A DNA stretch of 64,000 nt from Callipepla californica brunnescens. Its lineage: Eukaryota > Chordata > Aves > Galliformes > Odontophoridae. Location of the stretch: the NCBI GenBank assembly GCA_023055505.1, contig JALIRH010000030.1, forward strand, positions 3,406,001 to 3,470,000. Direction: 5' to 3'. The notes beneath the pieces are model-generated. The model was not told the origin of the DNA, searched no databases, and saw only the letters and a list, made by a program, of their open reading frames with translations. Positions 13,421 to 27,294 of this stretch are shown piece by piece. The position numbers and the translations under genes were made by a program. Each line of letters starts with the position of its first letter. Position 1 is the stretch's first letter.

Positions 13421-14780
13421 TTTCTCATCGGAAAACCCCCAGTGCAGAGACCATGAGAATGCTGGAGAACTCAGCATGAGAGAGACCCAGATGCTTCTCC
13501 CCCCACAGGAAGTGTTTGCAAAGGAGATGGCTTCACTGGAACCCTCTGCAGAAATGACTTTATCCAGGAGCTTCAGATTTCCTTTCCTTGCTAACAAAAG
13601 AAATTCACTCACCATGCCTTCCTTTCTCCTCTGCTCTTCCTGCAAGCAGCTTTTGGATGCCATCTCCTAAGGAAAATCAGCTGTGTACGGATGTTCTGTG
13701 TGTCTGTGTGCATGTGCTGCTCTCAGAAGTTTCTGAGTGCACTGATGCATGAAATACAAGTGTCAGGAAAGCAGTAACGTGGCTCGTGGAATTGTTCTGA
13801 AAATAACCTGTAGTTGAAGGGGAAGGGGGTGAATAAAGTAGGAGAGTTGTTCTGGAGCTTTTGTCACTGTAGTCTTGCTTTTTGTTCTGAAAATAAAAGA
13901 CCGCGTGTGGATTGAGGAATGGTACAAGGAAGTTTGATTTTGCTGATGTCTCCAGTCCACTGCTTTCATCACAGAGAGGCATTTCTTTCACACAAGCAAT
14001 GTCATCCTTTTTCACAGAATTGCACGTTGCCTCTATTCCTCTTCCCAAAAGATTTCACTGGAGATCAAAGCAGCTGTGAGACACCAAGCTTTCCTTGGCT
14101 CCACTAGATCTAATAAAAGCGGAGCTTGTTTCTCCTAAGTGCAGCATCCCATGTCTCAGGAGGTGGTGGGAGCAGAAGGCAGTGCAAACCCACAGGGTGC
14201 ACAAGCAGCTTATCCCCGCAGCACAGAGATTTCAGTGTGCTCTCCAGTGCATGCTTGCCTCTTTTCTGAGCTTGAAGGTCTTTGATGTGACCTTGGAAAT
14301 CATCTGGAAGAACTCGCGCAGAAGGGCCATCACATTTGCTGGGCTCTTCTCAAGCTGCAGTGCTTGGACTGCAGTTTGCAGGAAGTGGAGTTTGACTTTG
14401 GTGAGCTTGGGAAGCCAGCAGGAGCCTGCCCATGTCCTCAGGAGCTGTGAGTTTCTTTGTAGGATCCCTGAGCACTCCCTGCGAACCACAAGGAGATGAT
14501 GCTTGCAGTATGAAGGAGCGCTGCTTCCTCCATCTCAGGGAGCAGGGGCCTGGTGTGGTGCAGGAGACGTAGAGCAGGGCCCTGGGGGTTGGAGGAACAC
14601 ACAGCTCCAAGGAAAATGCGTGGGGAAGAAGCAAGCAGCTGGGAGGCTTGGGAATCCCCAGCAACATGAGATAGCAGCCCAACCAAGAGCTGGAATGGTG
14701 ATTTATTTTTCAACTGCATCCAATTAATTCCTATCCTATGGCACTGCACATGTGTTTCCCCTCTCCTTTCGGATTTCCCC
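13421..14780 (+). other. 3' flank / 3' UTR of unit B
   Basis: Conserved noncoding flank with AATAAA signals at 13832-13837 and 13892-13897, the likely transcript end. It matches the flanks of all other units. No further coding potential is seen. Confidence 0.6.
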
Positions 14781-15179
14781 AAGAAGCGTTCTCACTATTG
14801 TCTATTTTGATCTCATATCAATGTGTTCTCAGAAATGCTGATTTTGCTTTCCTAGATAAAGCAAACAAACAAACAAACACAGTGAGGTCAGTTTTCCATT
14901 TTACTCACTGAAACATTATTAAAAATTAACTGCTGATTTCACCCCCCCATATTTTGTCACACACCATGTCTAGCTGCATTAGGGGATAGAAAAATCACTT
15001 TTTTTCCTCTCCCCCTGTACCTTCTTTCCCTGTGCTTTGGGGAAGGAAATCCTTCTGTAGTGGATATGAGTACCTACAGAGCTATGACTGCAGTGCTCAG
15101 TTAGAAGGAACAGGAGCATTTCCAATGCCAAAATAGGTTGTTTTCCTTGTGGTGGTGGGATGGTGGTTTAAACGGTTTA

Positions 15180-15618
15180 CCAGGCTGGTTTGGCCTGGTT
15201 CTGTGACGATTGGTGCAGGGGACCCACAGACCCACTCCCCAGGAAAGCGGAAGGAATAGAGGGAAAAGGGAGAAGGGAGATGGGTTTAAAAACAAAACAG
15301 CAGCAACGACCTGAGGAGGAAAGCTAATTTACAAAATAAGTTATCAGGAAGCTAAATAATACAATATAATACAATATAATTGGAATGGAGGCTCATGAAT
15401 CAGATCAAATGAGCAAGAGAAAGAATGTCCGATGAACCGAAGGCCTTACGCTAATGCTGAAGGTGGACGGCTGCAACAGACACCCACTGCTACAGCAGTT
15501 GTGTGTACTGCCAAGGCTCAGAAGGGCACACGTTGTCCTTGTGTCGATAGGGCCTTCTTGTAACCCTGTAGGGAGGCCAGAAGGTGTAGTATCATTGTCC
15601 CTCACCGAACACTACACA
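15180..15618 (-). mobile_element. ERV LTR fragment
   Basis: Minus-strand LTR-like sequence, the reverse complement of 53938-54378. Its R/U5-like half matches the LTR at 41813-42285. It lies in the flank shared by units B and F, so it inserted before those two were duplicated. Confidence 0.55.
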
Positions 15619-15749
15619 CCCACATCCCACTGACCGTGAGAGAGCCTTGGGCAGTCTACAGCACCACACCTCCAGAGGCTGCAGCTATGGCTTAACCCTT
15701 CTGTTCCAAGAGACAAACCAAGGGCTTTCCTTAACATTACAATCACCTG

Positions 15750-16068
15750 TTGCAATGGGATTGCCAGTAAATGAGCACCTGAGTGACCGCAGTGGAGGAG
15801 CCCAGATCCACCCATTCTCTCTCTCTCTCTCCCTATCAGTGCTGCTTCCAGGAGTTCCTATATGCTCAGAGCCTGCACAGGTTAACCCCCTCCCCTCCCT
15901 TGCTCTCTTACTACCAGCTCACCAGAGTTTGAATGAGAGGTGGCGGCATTCCTTAACTCAGGCGGTTGCTGGGAGGGGTGAGTTAATTCCCCTTTCCTCT
16001 AGGATCTTGTTATATAGCACCTGTATCTCAAATAAGGGCTCAGTCACTGCCTTTATTTCCTCTACACT
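15750..16068 (+). mobile_element. Solo-type LTR, second family
   Basis: Homologous to the minus-strand sequence at 27295-27640: both share a VNEH-type start, a CT-rich centre, a GGTTGCTGGGAGGGGTGAGTT block and an A-A-T-A-A-type poly(A) region near the end. This copy has a degraded signal (AAATAAGGG). It is absent from the equivalent place beside unit F, where a deletion removed it. Confidence 0.5.
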
Positions 16069-16069
16069 G

Positions 16070-17308
16070 CTATCATGGGAGACTTCAACCATGCCAATAT
16101 TGGTTGGAAGGAGAACAAGGCAGGGCACCAGCAATCCAAGAGTTTCCTGGAATGAGTTGACGATAAGTTCTTCTTCCAGGTGGTGCAGGAACCCAAGAGA
16201 AATTGTGCTATGCTGGAACTCATCAATGTCTTCCCAGCAAGGAGAGGCTGATGAGTAATGTGGAGCTCCAGGGCCAAAAAATGATGGAGTTCAAGATCTT
16301 TACGGCATCAAAGTGGGTATGCAGCAAGCTCACGACTCTGCACTTCAGGAGAGCAGACATTGACCTCGTCAGAGAAGTATTTGGCAGGGTGATATGGTAT
16401 AAAGCCATGGAGGGAAGAGCAGACCAAGAAAAATTGTCAGTATTCAAGGACCATCTCCTCCAAGCCCAGGAGCAGTGCATGCCACAATGGAGACGGGCAG
16501 GCAAGGATGCCAGGAAGCCTCCGTGAATGAACAGGTTGCTCCTGCACTTACTTATCTGTCATAGTTGAAAGGCCATAGGAGTCTGGTGAAGTTCCCACTG
16601 TCTGTAGAAAGGGAAACATAACCCCCATTTCCAAAAAGGCTAAAAAAGAAAATCCAGGGAACTACAGGCCAGTCAGTCTCACCTCTGTGCCTGCCAAGAT
16701 CATGGAGCAGATCCCCCTGAAGGTCCATCTAAGGCACATGGAAAATAAAGACCGGGTGATTTGTGGTAACCAACACGGCTTCACCAAGATCATGTCATGC
16801 CTGACAAACATGGTGGCCTTTTATGATGGAGTTATGGCCTTAGTGGAGAAAGGAAGAGCAGCTCATGTCATCTACATGGACTTGTCCAAAGCATTGGACA
16901 CACTGCCACGTGACATCCTGGTCACCAAATTGGAGAGAAATTGATTTGAAGGACAGACCACTCCTTGGGTATGGAATTGGCTGAACAGTTCCACTTGGAG
17001 AGTTGTGGTCAATGGCTCAGTGTCCAAATGGAGTCCGGTGATGAGTGGTGTCCCTCAGGGATCAGTGCTGGGACCAGTGTTACTTAACATCTTTGTAGGA
17101 GACATAGGCTGTGGGATAGAGTGCACCCTCAGCAAGTTCGTGAATGACACCAAAAGGAGTGGTACAGTTGACATGCTAGAGGGAAGAGGGTAGCATCCAA
17201 AGGGACCTGGACAGCCTTGAGAGATGGGCCTATGCCAGCCTCATGAAATTCAGCAAAGTCAATTGCAAGGTCCTGCAACCTGGGTTGGCACAAATGTGAG
17301 CACAGAAG
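16070..17308 (+). mobile_element. CR1 LINE fragment (endonuclease to RT), broken
   Basis: Degenerate CR1 ORF2. The first part matches the endonuclease (MGDFNHANI type) and the later part the reverse transcriptase ([10 protein letters not shown], then [14 protein letters not shown] and FVND in place of FADD). Several stops and shifts break it. It is the inverted counterpart of the CR1 at 52750-53795 beside unit F. Confidence 0.75.
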
Positions 17309-17421
17309 GGATTTCTGGGGTGACTGGCTGTTCCCAAGAGTTGACCAAGCTGGAGGCTGTAATAAGTCTCACTGGTAAAGATTGGCAAAATCATCTTATT
17401 GCGACTGGTCCAAGGGCTCCA
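17309..17421 (+). mobile_element. ERV protease fragment fused to CR1
   Basis: Short stretch whose translation SQELTKLEAVISLTGKDWQN matches the protease region of the ERV at 52.15-52.26 kb (SQELTKLEAEIGLTGKDWQN). It is joined to CR1 on the left and directly to the unit C promoter block on the right. Confidence 0.75.
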
Positions 17422-17990
17422 TGTATGGCTCGGGGCGTGCTCGCTGTGGCACCTGAGCCTGTGCTGAAGCAGCCAGAGCCTGGCTGGAAGCCATCCGGGC
17501 AGCACCGCGGTGGCAGGAGGTGCACCAAGGCCGTCCTGCGGCCAGCTCCGGGCTGAGGGCACTCGGCATCCTGTGCTCTGCGCGACTCCAAGGAGCCCGG
17601 TTGCCTGCAACAGAGCTGGGAGCAGCCTGCTCTGCACCCAAGGTAGGTGCCCTTCGTGGTTCGTGCAGAGGAGCACACGCTGCCAGCAGCACCGGGTGGG
17701 ACCCTGGTCCCGGCTCCATGTGCTGCCCGGCACGGCAGCTTTGCTGGGCCAGGTGGGCTGCAACGACAGCAGGAACACTTTGCAGGCGTGTTGCAGCCCG
17801 GGTTGGGCAGAGAGGGGCACACGAAGGGCTTGGAGCTGGGACAGGGAGGAAGTGAGCACAGGAGGTCAGCGTGCTCTGCTGCCCGCTTGTACCTCTGTGA
17901 TACAGCGCAGCTGGGACTGCAGTTCTCCCTCTGGACCGCACGAGAGGACCTTGCTGCGCAGCTCTGCATGCGTAGATTCCTGTAAGCTTC
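17422..17990 (+). promoter_or_regulatory. Unit C GC-rich promoter block and noncoding exon 1, 5'-truncated
   Basis: Plus-strand copy of the GC-rich block. The donor CCCAAG/GTAGGTGCC ends exon 1 at 17642. The upstream part present in other units, including the G-rich run, is replaced by CR1/ERV sequence at 17421, so promoter function may differ. Confidence 0.6.
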
Positions 17991-18296
17991 AAAATCCCTG
18001 TTGTGTACTTTTGCGGGACTGGATGGAAAGCCTCTAAATAGCGGGAAATTGCCACTGCGTCAGCCCCTGAAGTACTGGGACAGGGTGTTCTTTCTTGTGT
18101 GAACGTATCCCAGCATCTGCAGATGCCTTTAGCACACAGCAGTGGGCTGTTGTCAGTTGTCAGTGGAGCACGCTTTCATTTCAGATCTTCCACCTCGTGC
18201 CGTAGTGACTTGCGGAAACAAACTCTATAACCCAGAGTGAGGTGATAAGGCAGGTAAGATTATTTAGCACTGCGCTCACATGCCGGGTGCAAGGGG

Positions 18297-19255
18297 GACC
18301 GCCCCACCTGACTTGCACACTGAAGGGAGAAGCGACTGCAAATTTAAGAGCATAAAGCATTCATAGTCATTATATTTCTGAGAACTGGGACTGATTATTA
18401 CAATTAACACCAAGAAGTTACTTCTGGAAGGCCTGCCTTGAATTTTGTGGGGTGGGCATGCGCTGTGCCTCCTCGTGGTCATGGGTGGGGGTCCTGAAGA
18501 TGAAGGCCGTAGGTATTCCTCTCTGTGCACTTTTCACCTCGCTGCAGTTGGCGATACTGCTCCATATTCTTTTGGGTTTTATCTGCAGTTTTGTGGTATC
18601 AGCTCGTTCCAGTGCAGCAGTCTATCAGGGTGCTCCTCACTATCAGTGCCCCCTTATTGTCCTTCCTCAAGGTCCGTCCCTTTCCACGGTTTTTCTCAAT
18701 TCTTATGTTTTATTTTGACCCATTCCTGTCTCAGTAGCAGAAATACAGTGCTGCTGTACTTCAGTCTGTTTTGTTTCAGGGAGGACAGCAGATGCACCAA
18801 GCACATGCTCTGCAGCCTCCCTGTTTCTTCAGGGGGTGGGAACAATCTTTCCTGACAATTTGTAAGTGCAGAGTCAGCGTGTGACTTAAGGTTCTCACCC
18901 AGGACCCAGACAGACATGGGCTTTTCAGTCTGGCACACAATGAGTTGTACCATTACTGCTCGAAATCTCTACTCTTTGCTGCCTGAACTGCACGCACAGC
19001 TTCCCAGATCCAAGCTGGGCTGGCTCTGACATTTGTGCTGCAGTATTTGTGACAAAGACTTTACCAGATATCCTAAGGACCAGTTGGAATTAATGTACAC
19101 AGACGGACCAGCATTATTCATTCACGGATCAGCTTTTTCCTGGGAGTGGTGGGGCTGATGCCTTCTGGGCACTCTTTGTTCTGACTTCAGGCCTTACCAT
19201 TCCTCAGGAGGTAGACGTGGGAACTGGGAAGCTGTTTTCTGCTCTGTGCTGATCT
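18297..19255 (+). other. Unit C intron 1 insertion with retroviral RNase H relic
   Basis: About 960 bases found only in unit C; they replace about 320 bases of the intron present in other copies. Near 19090-19150 the plus strand reads LELMYTDGPALFIHGSAFS, resembling a retroviral RNase H (YTDGS...G) start. The rest shows only short frames. Probably an old pol fragment. Confidence 0.4.
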
Positions 19256-19845
19256 TGACAGTACAGGAGCTGAAATATTTCCCATGATTTTATTTTCTTT
19301 CTGGAATGCTACATTCTGATGGAAGGTAACAGCAGGGGGCTGATGATGAACGATGTCTCTGGGAATGCCCATGACTAATCCTTATTTCTTTATTTATTTT
19401 ATTTGACCAAGATTTATTAATCCACATTCAGAGTTTTCATTGCAAATATAGCTTCTGTTCTCTGTTCCTGTCTATTTCTGTTCTCCTTTCGTTCATATGA
19501 AGCTTCCACACCTGGCATTTCGCACGTAACACCTCTCCCCTTACATCCTTGTGTGGCTTCTCGTGACTTTGACAGTTTGTCACAGATGGATCCAAACTCA
19601 GTATGTGATTTTAATCGACAGAGCAGCAGGACTATATTCATTGATATACAACAGATATGCTGTAGTGCTTTAACAGCGCGTTAACAAGATTGGATTACGC
19701 ACAAATACAGGAGACCCTCCCATTGATTCATGAGTCTCAAAGTGGTCCCATTTTCTGTCTCAACTCCTGAACACATAGAAAGAAGGAGCCTATGTTGACT
19801 TGGATCCACTTCTATTGCCAGACTTGTTCACGGCTTTGTGTGTAA

Positions 19846-20346
<501 letters not shown>

Positions 20347-20685
20347 TAGCAGCAACAAAAGAAAGACAGAGAAGCATGAAGGGCTCATTGTGATCAGCAC
20401 TTTTATTAATGTCCTGGATTGAGTGCTGGCCAGCAGGCATCAGCCAGGAGCGGAAGGACCATCTCCCTGCAGTCAGACCTTTTTCTTTTAAAGAAAATAT
20501 CTGCATGTTTTCAGAGATGGAAAAGCAATCTTTGCTCCAAAGGAAGCTGCTGTGTTTATTCCCAGTGTCATTCAGTCCCTAATTGTTATTTCACTGTGGG
20601 GAGGGACATTGTGCAAATTTGCTGGATAAGCAGCTGTACCAGAATGATGGAAAAGCTTTCCTTTCTCCTACTTCTATTGCTGCAG

Positions 20686-20796
20686 CTCCACTTCCAACCC
20701 CCAAACCCATGGTGATCTCCCTGCTTGAAGAAGGAGAAGAGCCCTGGATCCCAGATGTGGGGAGCCCTGAGGCCGTGGAAGGAGATGTCAGCCCAG
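20686..20796 (+). CDS. Unit C KRAB-B box exon
   Basis: KRAB-B box [16 protein letters not shown] with Glu replacing Ala in the tail (EAVEGD); 111 bases, phase 1 in and out. Acceptor CTGCAG, donor CCCAG/GTGAGG. Confidence 0.83.
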
Positions 20797-20904
20797 GTGA
20801 GGTGGTGGAGGGATGGAGGAAGTTGAAGCCATAACTGCTATCACTGGGAGAGTAGTATTTCGGCCACAGTGTGCTATTTCTGGTTTTCCTTTGTCATCCA
20901 GCAG

Positions 20905-21767
20905 GTGCTGGGATAAGAAGTCCAGGGAAGGGTCTGCAGGAAGGTGGTGTGGTCAACAGACAGTGTGGTAGCATATTCATGGAAGAAATCAGAAGGGATG
21001 TGCATGTGGATGAGGAGCAAGTTCATGGGGAGCAGAAGAAGATGCAAAAGGGAAAGCATCTGTTAAAGGCATCAAGGAACACACTGGACATCAGTACAGG
21101 TCAAAACCACCATGAAAACCCCAGGAGTAAGGATGTGTGCCAGAGGGAAAAGCAGAATCCATGCCGTGAGGGTGAGAAAAGCTTTCAAATAGATTCCAGA
21201 GTCGTTAAGCACCAGTGCGTACACTCAAAAAAGAGCCTGTACAAGTGCTCTGAGTGTGGGAAGATGTTCAAATGGAGATCCAAACTCTTCTTGCACCAGC
21301 ACATCCACACAGCAGAGAGACCATATAAGTGCTCTGAGTGTGGGAAGAGCTTCAAATGGAGTTCTGATTTAAAGGTGCATGGCCGCATCCATACAGGAGA
21401 GAGACCATATAAGTGCTCTGAGTGTGGGAAGAGCTTCAAAAGCTGTTATGAATTGAAGCGGCACCAGCGCAGCCACACAGACGAGAGACCATATAAGTGC
21501 TCAGAGTGTGACAAGAGTTTCAAAAGCAGTTCAAAACTGAAGCAGCACCAGCGCAGCCACACAGGAGAGAGACCATATAAGTGCTCAGAGTGTGACAAGA
21601 GCTTTAGTAGCAGTTCTGATCTCAAATGCCACAAGCAAATACACACTACTGAAAGACTGCAGAAGCACCTCCAGAATATGAGAACCTTCAGAAGCAGTTC
21701 CAGCCACGTTTCCTACCAGCACATGCACACTGCAGACAGAGCCTGCAATGCCCCAGACATGGAATAG
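20905..21767 (+). CDS. KRAB zinc-finger unit C, C2H2 finger exon with stop loss
   Basis: Finger exon of a predicted 374-residue protein if the upstream exons are spliced. Five intact C2H2 fingers follow the linker. The stop found in the other units just after HTTDRL is lost: TAG has become CAG (ERLQ), so translation runs 34 to 35 residues further. That tail reads through a decayed finger ([15 protein letters not shown], without Cys pair) before a new TAG. Other features match the family: tandem acceptor, 108-base intron before it, pre-finger relic. With a truncated promoter and a missing intron acceptor, unit C is either diverging or dying; the coding exons themselves are open. Confidence 0.85.
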
Positions 21768-22395
21768 CTTCAACCAGAGCCACAGCCTGGTTACCCACTG
21801 TGGCTGTGTGTGGTGATGAACCACACAGTTCCCTTGCACGAAATGCAGGAAGAGCTCCAACCACTGCACCAACATGATCGAATAGAAAGGGATCCACTCA
21901 GGGCAGGGGCCACAGAAATGCCAGCACCGCAGGAAGAGCTTCATCCAGAGCTCTGTCCACATTGAATGTTGCCCAGTGCTCGTGAGGGGAATGCCCTGCA
22001 AGCGTCTGTGCTGCAGGAAGAATTTCTCTCAGGGCTGACTTCTCATTTCTCATGGGAATGCCCCATTTGCAGGAAGAGTTTACAAGGGAGATGGCTTTGC
22101 TGGAACCCTCTACAGAAGGGAATTATCCCAGGAGTTTCAGATCGCCTTTCCTTGCTAACGAAATATATTCTCTCACCATGTCTGCTTCTCTCCTCTCCTC
22201 TTCCTGCAATCAGAATTTTGAAACCATCTTCAAAGGAACATCAGCTGTGTCTGGTTTCTCTGTGTGTCTGTGTGCATGTGCTGCTCTTAAAAGTTTCTGA
22301 GTGCACTGATGAATGAAATACAAGGGTCAGGAATGCAGTAACGTGGCTCGTGGAAGTTTTAAGAAAATAAGCTGTAGTTGAAGGGGAAGGGGGTG

Positions 22396-22401
22396 AATAA
22401 A
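22396..22401 (+). terminator. Unit C poly(A) signal
   Basis: AATAAA at the conserved place in the downstream flank, about 0.63 kb after the new stop. Only about 330 bases further on, unit D begins inside its intron 2. Confidence 0.5.
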
Positions 22402-22662
22402 GTAGGAGAGTTGTTCTGGAGCTTTTGTCACAGTAGTCTTGCTTTTTGTTCTGAAAATAAAAGACCACTTGTGGATTGAGGAATGGTACAAGGAAGTTTG
22501 ATTTTCTTGCTGTCTCCAGTCCACTGCTTTCATCACAGGGAGGCATTTCTTTCACACAAGCAATGTCATCCTTTCTCACAGTGCTGCACACTGCTTCTAC
22601 TCCTCTTCCAAAAAAGTTTATTCAGGAGCTTAAAGCAGCTGTGAGACACCAAGCTTTGCTAG

Positions 22663-23010
<348 letters not shown>

Positions 23011-23403
23011 TGAGCAGAATGTGCCTTTGAAAGCAAGGCCCCACAGTAATCCTCATGCAGTTCCATCTAGACAAACTCCACAGTAGCAGCAACAAAAGAA
23101 AGACAAAGCAAGAGTTTCATAAGGGCTCATCATGTTCAGCACTTTGATACCATCCCGCAGTCAGTGCTGGCCAGCAGGCATCAGCCAGGAGGAGAAGGAC
23201 CACCACCCTGCAGTCAGCTCTTTTTCTTTTAAAGAAAATATTTTTGCATGTTTACAGAGATGGAAAAGCAATGTCTGCTCCAAAGGAAGCTGCTGTGTTT
23301 CGTGCCAGTGTCATTCAGGCCCTTTTGTTTACTTCACTGTGGGAAGGGACATTATGCCAGAATGATGGAAAAGCTCTCATTTCTCCTATTTCTATTGTTG
23401 CAG

Positions 23404-23514
23404 CTCCACTTCCAGCCCCCAAACCCATGGTGATCTCCCTGCTTGAAGAAGGTGAAGAGCCCTGGATCCCAGATGTGGGTAGCCCTGAGGCCGTGGCAGG
23501 AGATGTCAGCCCAG
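23404..23514 (+). CDS. Unit D KRAB-B box exon
   Basis: KRAB-B box [16 protein letters not shown], 111 bases, splice sites intact. Followed by the usual 108-base intron. Confidence 0.83.
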
Positions 23515-23622
23515 GTGAGGTGGTGGAGGGAAGGAGGAAGTTGAGGCCATAAAAGCTATCACTGGGAGAGTAGTATTTGGGGCACCGTGTGCTATTTCTG
23601 GTTTTCCTTTGTCATCCAGCAG

Positions 23623-24543
<921 letters not shown>

Positions 24544-26148
24544 AAGCACCTTCAGAATATGAGAACCTTCAGAAGCAGTTCCAGCCACGTTTCCTACCAG
24601 CACATGCACACTGCAGACAGAGCCTGCAATGCCCCAGACATGGAATAGCTCCAACCAGAGCCACAGCCTGGTTACCCACTGTGGCTGTGTGTGGTGATGA
24701 ACCACACAGTTCCCTTGCACGAAATGCAGGAAGAGTACCAACCACTGCACCAACATGATCGAATTGAAAGGGATCCACTCAGGGCAGGGACCACAGAAAT
24801 GCCAGCACTGCAGGAAGAGCTTCATCCAGAGCTCTGTCCACACTGAATATTGCCCAGTGCTCGTGAGGGGAATGTCCTGCAGGAAGAATTTCTCTCAGGG
24901 ATGACTTCTCATCTTTCCTGAGAAAGCCCACAGCGCAAAGACCTTGAGAATGCTGGAGATCCCAGCATGAGGGAGGTGGAGATGCTTCTCCCCCCACAGG
25001 AAGAGTTTGCAAAGGAGATGGCTTCACTGGAACCCTCTGCAGAAGGGAATTATCCCAGGAGTTTCAGATCACCTTTCCTTGCTAAGAAGAGATATTCTCT
25101 CACCATGTCTGCTTTTCTCCTCTGCTCTTCCTGCATTCAGCTTTTGGATGCCATCTCCTAAGGAAAATCAGCTGTGTACGGATGTTCTGTGTGTCTGTGT
25201 GCATGTGCTGCTCTTAAAAGTTTCTGAGTGCACTGAGGAATGAAATACAAGGGTCAGGAGAGCAGTAACGTGGCTTGTGGAATTTTTCTGAAAATAACCT
25301 TTAGTTGAAGGGGAAGGGGGTGAATAAAGTAGGAGAGTTGTTCTGGAGCTTTTGTCACTGTAGTCTTGCTTTTTGTTCTGAAAATAAAAGACCGCGTGTG
25401 GATTGAGGAATGGTACAAGGAAGTTTGATTTTGCTGATGTCTCCAGTCCACTGCTTTCATCACAGAGAGGCATTTCTTTCACGCAAGCAATGTCATCCTT
25501 TTTCACAGTGCTGCACACTGCTTCTGCTCCTCTTCGCAAAAGGTTTAATCAGGAGCTCAAAGCAGCTGTGAGACACCAAGCTTTGCTAGGCTCCACTGGA
25601 TCTAATAAAAGTGGAGCTTGTTTCTCCTAAGTGCAGCATCCCATGTCTCAGGAGGTGGTGGGAGCAGAAGGCAGTGCAAACCCACAGGGTGCACAAGCAG
25701 CTTATCCCCGCAGCACAGAGGTTTCAGAGTGCTCCCCAGTGCATGCTTGCCTCTTTTCTGAGCTTGAAGTTCTTTCCCTTGGGAAAGTGTCCACAAGACC
25801 TCTTGAAGAATGGCCACCACATATGCCTGGCTCTTCTCAAGCTCCTGAGGTCAGTTTGCAGGAAGCGGAGGTTGATTTTGGTGAGCTGGTGAAGCCAGCA
25901 GGAGCCTGCCCATGTCCTCTGGAGCTGTGAGTTTCTCTGTAGGATCCCTGAGCACTCTGTGCAAACCTCAAGGAGATGATTCCTGCAGTACTGCAAAGCG
26001 CTGCTTCCTCCATCTCAGGGAGCAGAGGCCTGGTGTGGTGTAAGAGAGGTAAAGCAGAGCCCTGGGGGTTGTAGAAACACAAAGTAGCAAGGGAAATGCC
26101 TGGGGAAGAAGGAAGCAGCTGGGAGGCTTAGGAATCCCCATCAACAGG
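24544..26148 (+). other. Fossil fingers and 3' flank of unit D
   Basis: Decayed finger remnants up to about 24.9 kb, then the shared noncoding flank with AATAAA at 25323-25328. Inverted counterpart of 31.99-33.6 kb. Confidence 0.55.
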
Positions 26149-26290
26149 TGTTGCAAACTAGGTTTGCAGCATTTGTCCAAGGTTAACCCAGAGTGACATG
26201 GGGAAGCTTCACTCATACTGAGTTTGTGTATGCTTCTCCACGTCACTCTGGGTTAACCTTGGACAAATGCTGCAAACCTAGTTTGCAACA
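26149..26290. mobile_element. 142-base foldback element with target-site duplication
   Basis: Near-perfect hairpin. The first 59 bases, starting TGTTGCAAACTAGG, are the reverse complement of the last 59 with about two mismatches, around a 24-base loop. It is flanked by AACAGG on both sides (26143-26148 and 26291-26296). The matching positions beside unit E (about 32.0 kb) read straight through with one AACAGG, so this is an insertion after the duplication. No coding capacity; non-autonomous. Confidence 0.85.
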
Positions 26291-26439
26291 AACAGGAGCA
26301 AGTTCCTGAGGCAAGAGGTGGGATGATTAACATTTCAGCTGCATTCAATTAATTTCTGACCTACAGCATTGCTCATGTATTTCTCCATTCCTTTCAGGTT
26401 TCCCCAAGAAGTATTCTGAGTATTTTGTGTTTTCATCAT

Positions 26440-27225
26440 TTTGTGCCATTATTTCTTCCCCGGTGCAGGACTCTACACTTGCTCTTGTTGAACCTCACCA
26501 CATTCCACTCTGCCCAACTCCGCACTCTGTCCAAGCCTTACAGAATGGTGGCACAGCTTTCTGCTATGGCATCCACTCCTCCCAGCTTTGTACTTTCTGA
26601 CGGTGCCCTCTGTGCCTATATGCAGGTCACTGATGAAGATGCTGAATAAGAGCAGACGCAGCACCAACCTCTAAGGAACACCACCAGCTACATGCCTCCA
26701 ACTAGACTCTGCCCCGCTGATGACAACCGTCTGAGCTCTGCCACTCAGCCAGTTCTCAATCCACCTCACTCTCCATTCATCTATCCCATACTTCCTGGGG
26801 CCTCATTACAAGGATGCTGTGGGAGACTGTGTCAAAAGCCTTTGCTAAAGTCCAGGGACACAACATCCACTAATCTCCCCCCATCTGCCCAAACCACTGA
26901 AAACTTGGTAGAAATCCACCACGATGGTCAAGCATGATTTCCCCTTGGGGATACCGTGCTGACCACTCCTGATGACCTTCTTCTCTTCCAATTGCCTGGA
27001 GATGACATCCAGAACAAGTTGTTCGTTCACCTTTCCAGGGACGGAGGTGAGGCTGACCAGCCTGTATTTTCACGGCTTGTAGTTCTTGCCCGTTTTGAAG
27101 ACTGGTGTTACACTGGCTATCCTCCAGTCTCCAAGCACCTCTCCCATTCTCCAAGATCTTTCAAACATAAGACAGCGTGGTTTTATAGTCACTCCTGCCA
27201 GCTCCCCCGGCACTCTTGAGTGAAT
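26440..27225 (-). mobile_element. CR1 LINE fragment, old
   Basis: Minus-strand CR1 reverse-transcriptase pieces (VTPVFKTGKNYKP, ISRQLEEKKVIRSGQHG) with many breaks. Inverted counterpart of 31.1-31.87 kb, so it belongs to the D/E palindrome arms. Confidence 0.7.
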
Positions 27226-27294
27226 CCTGTAGGGGCCCACTGATCCATGTTTATTGACTTTTTCCCTGCCAATCTCTGACGAACCGTAAAGCAA

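Noticed and set aside
15647..16258. 203-residue plus-strand frame
   Set aside because: It crosses an LTR and a broken CR1; the sequence is explained by those elements.
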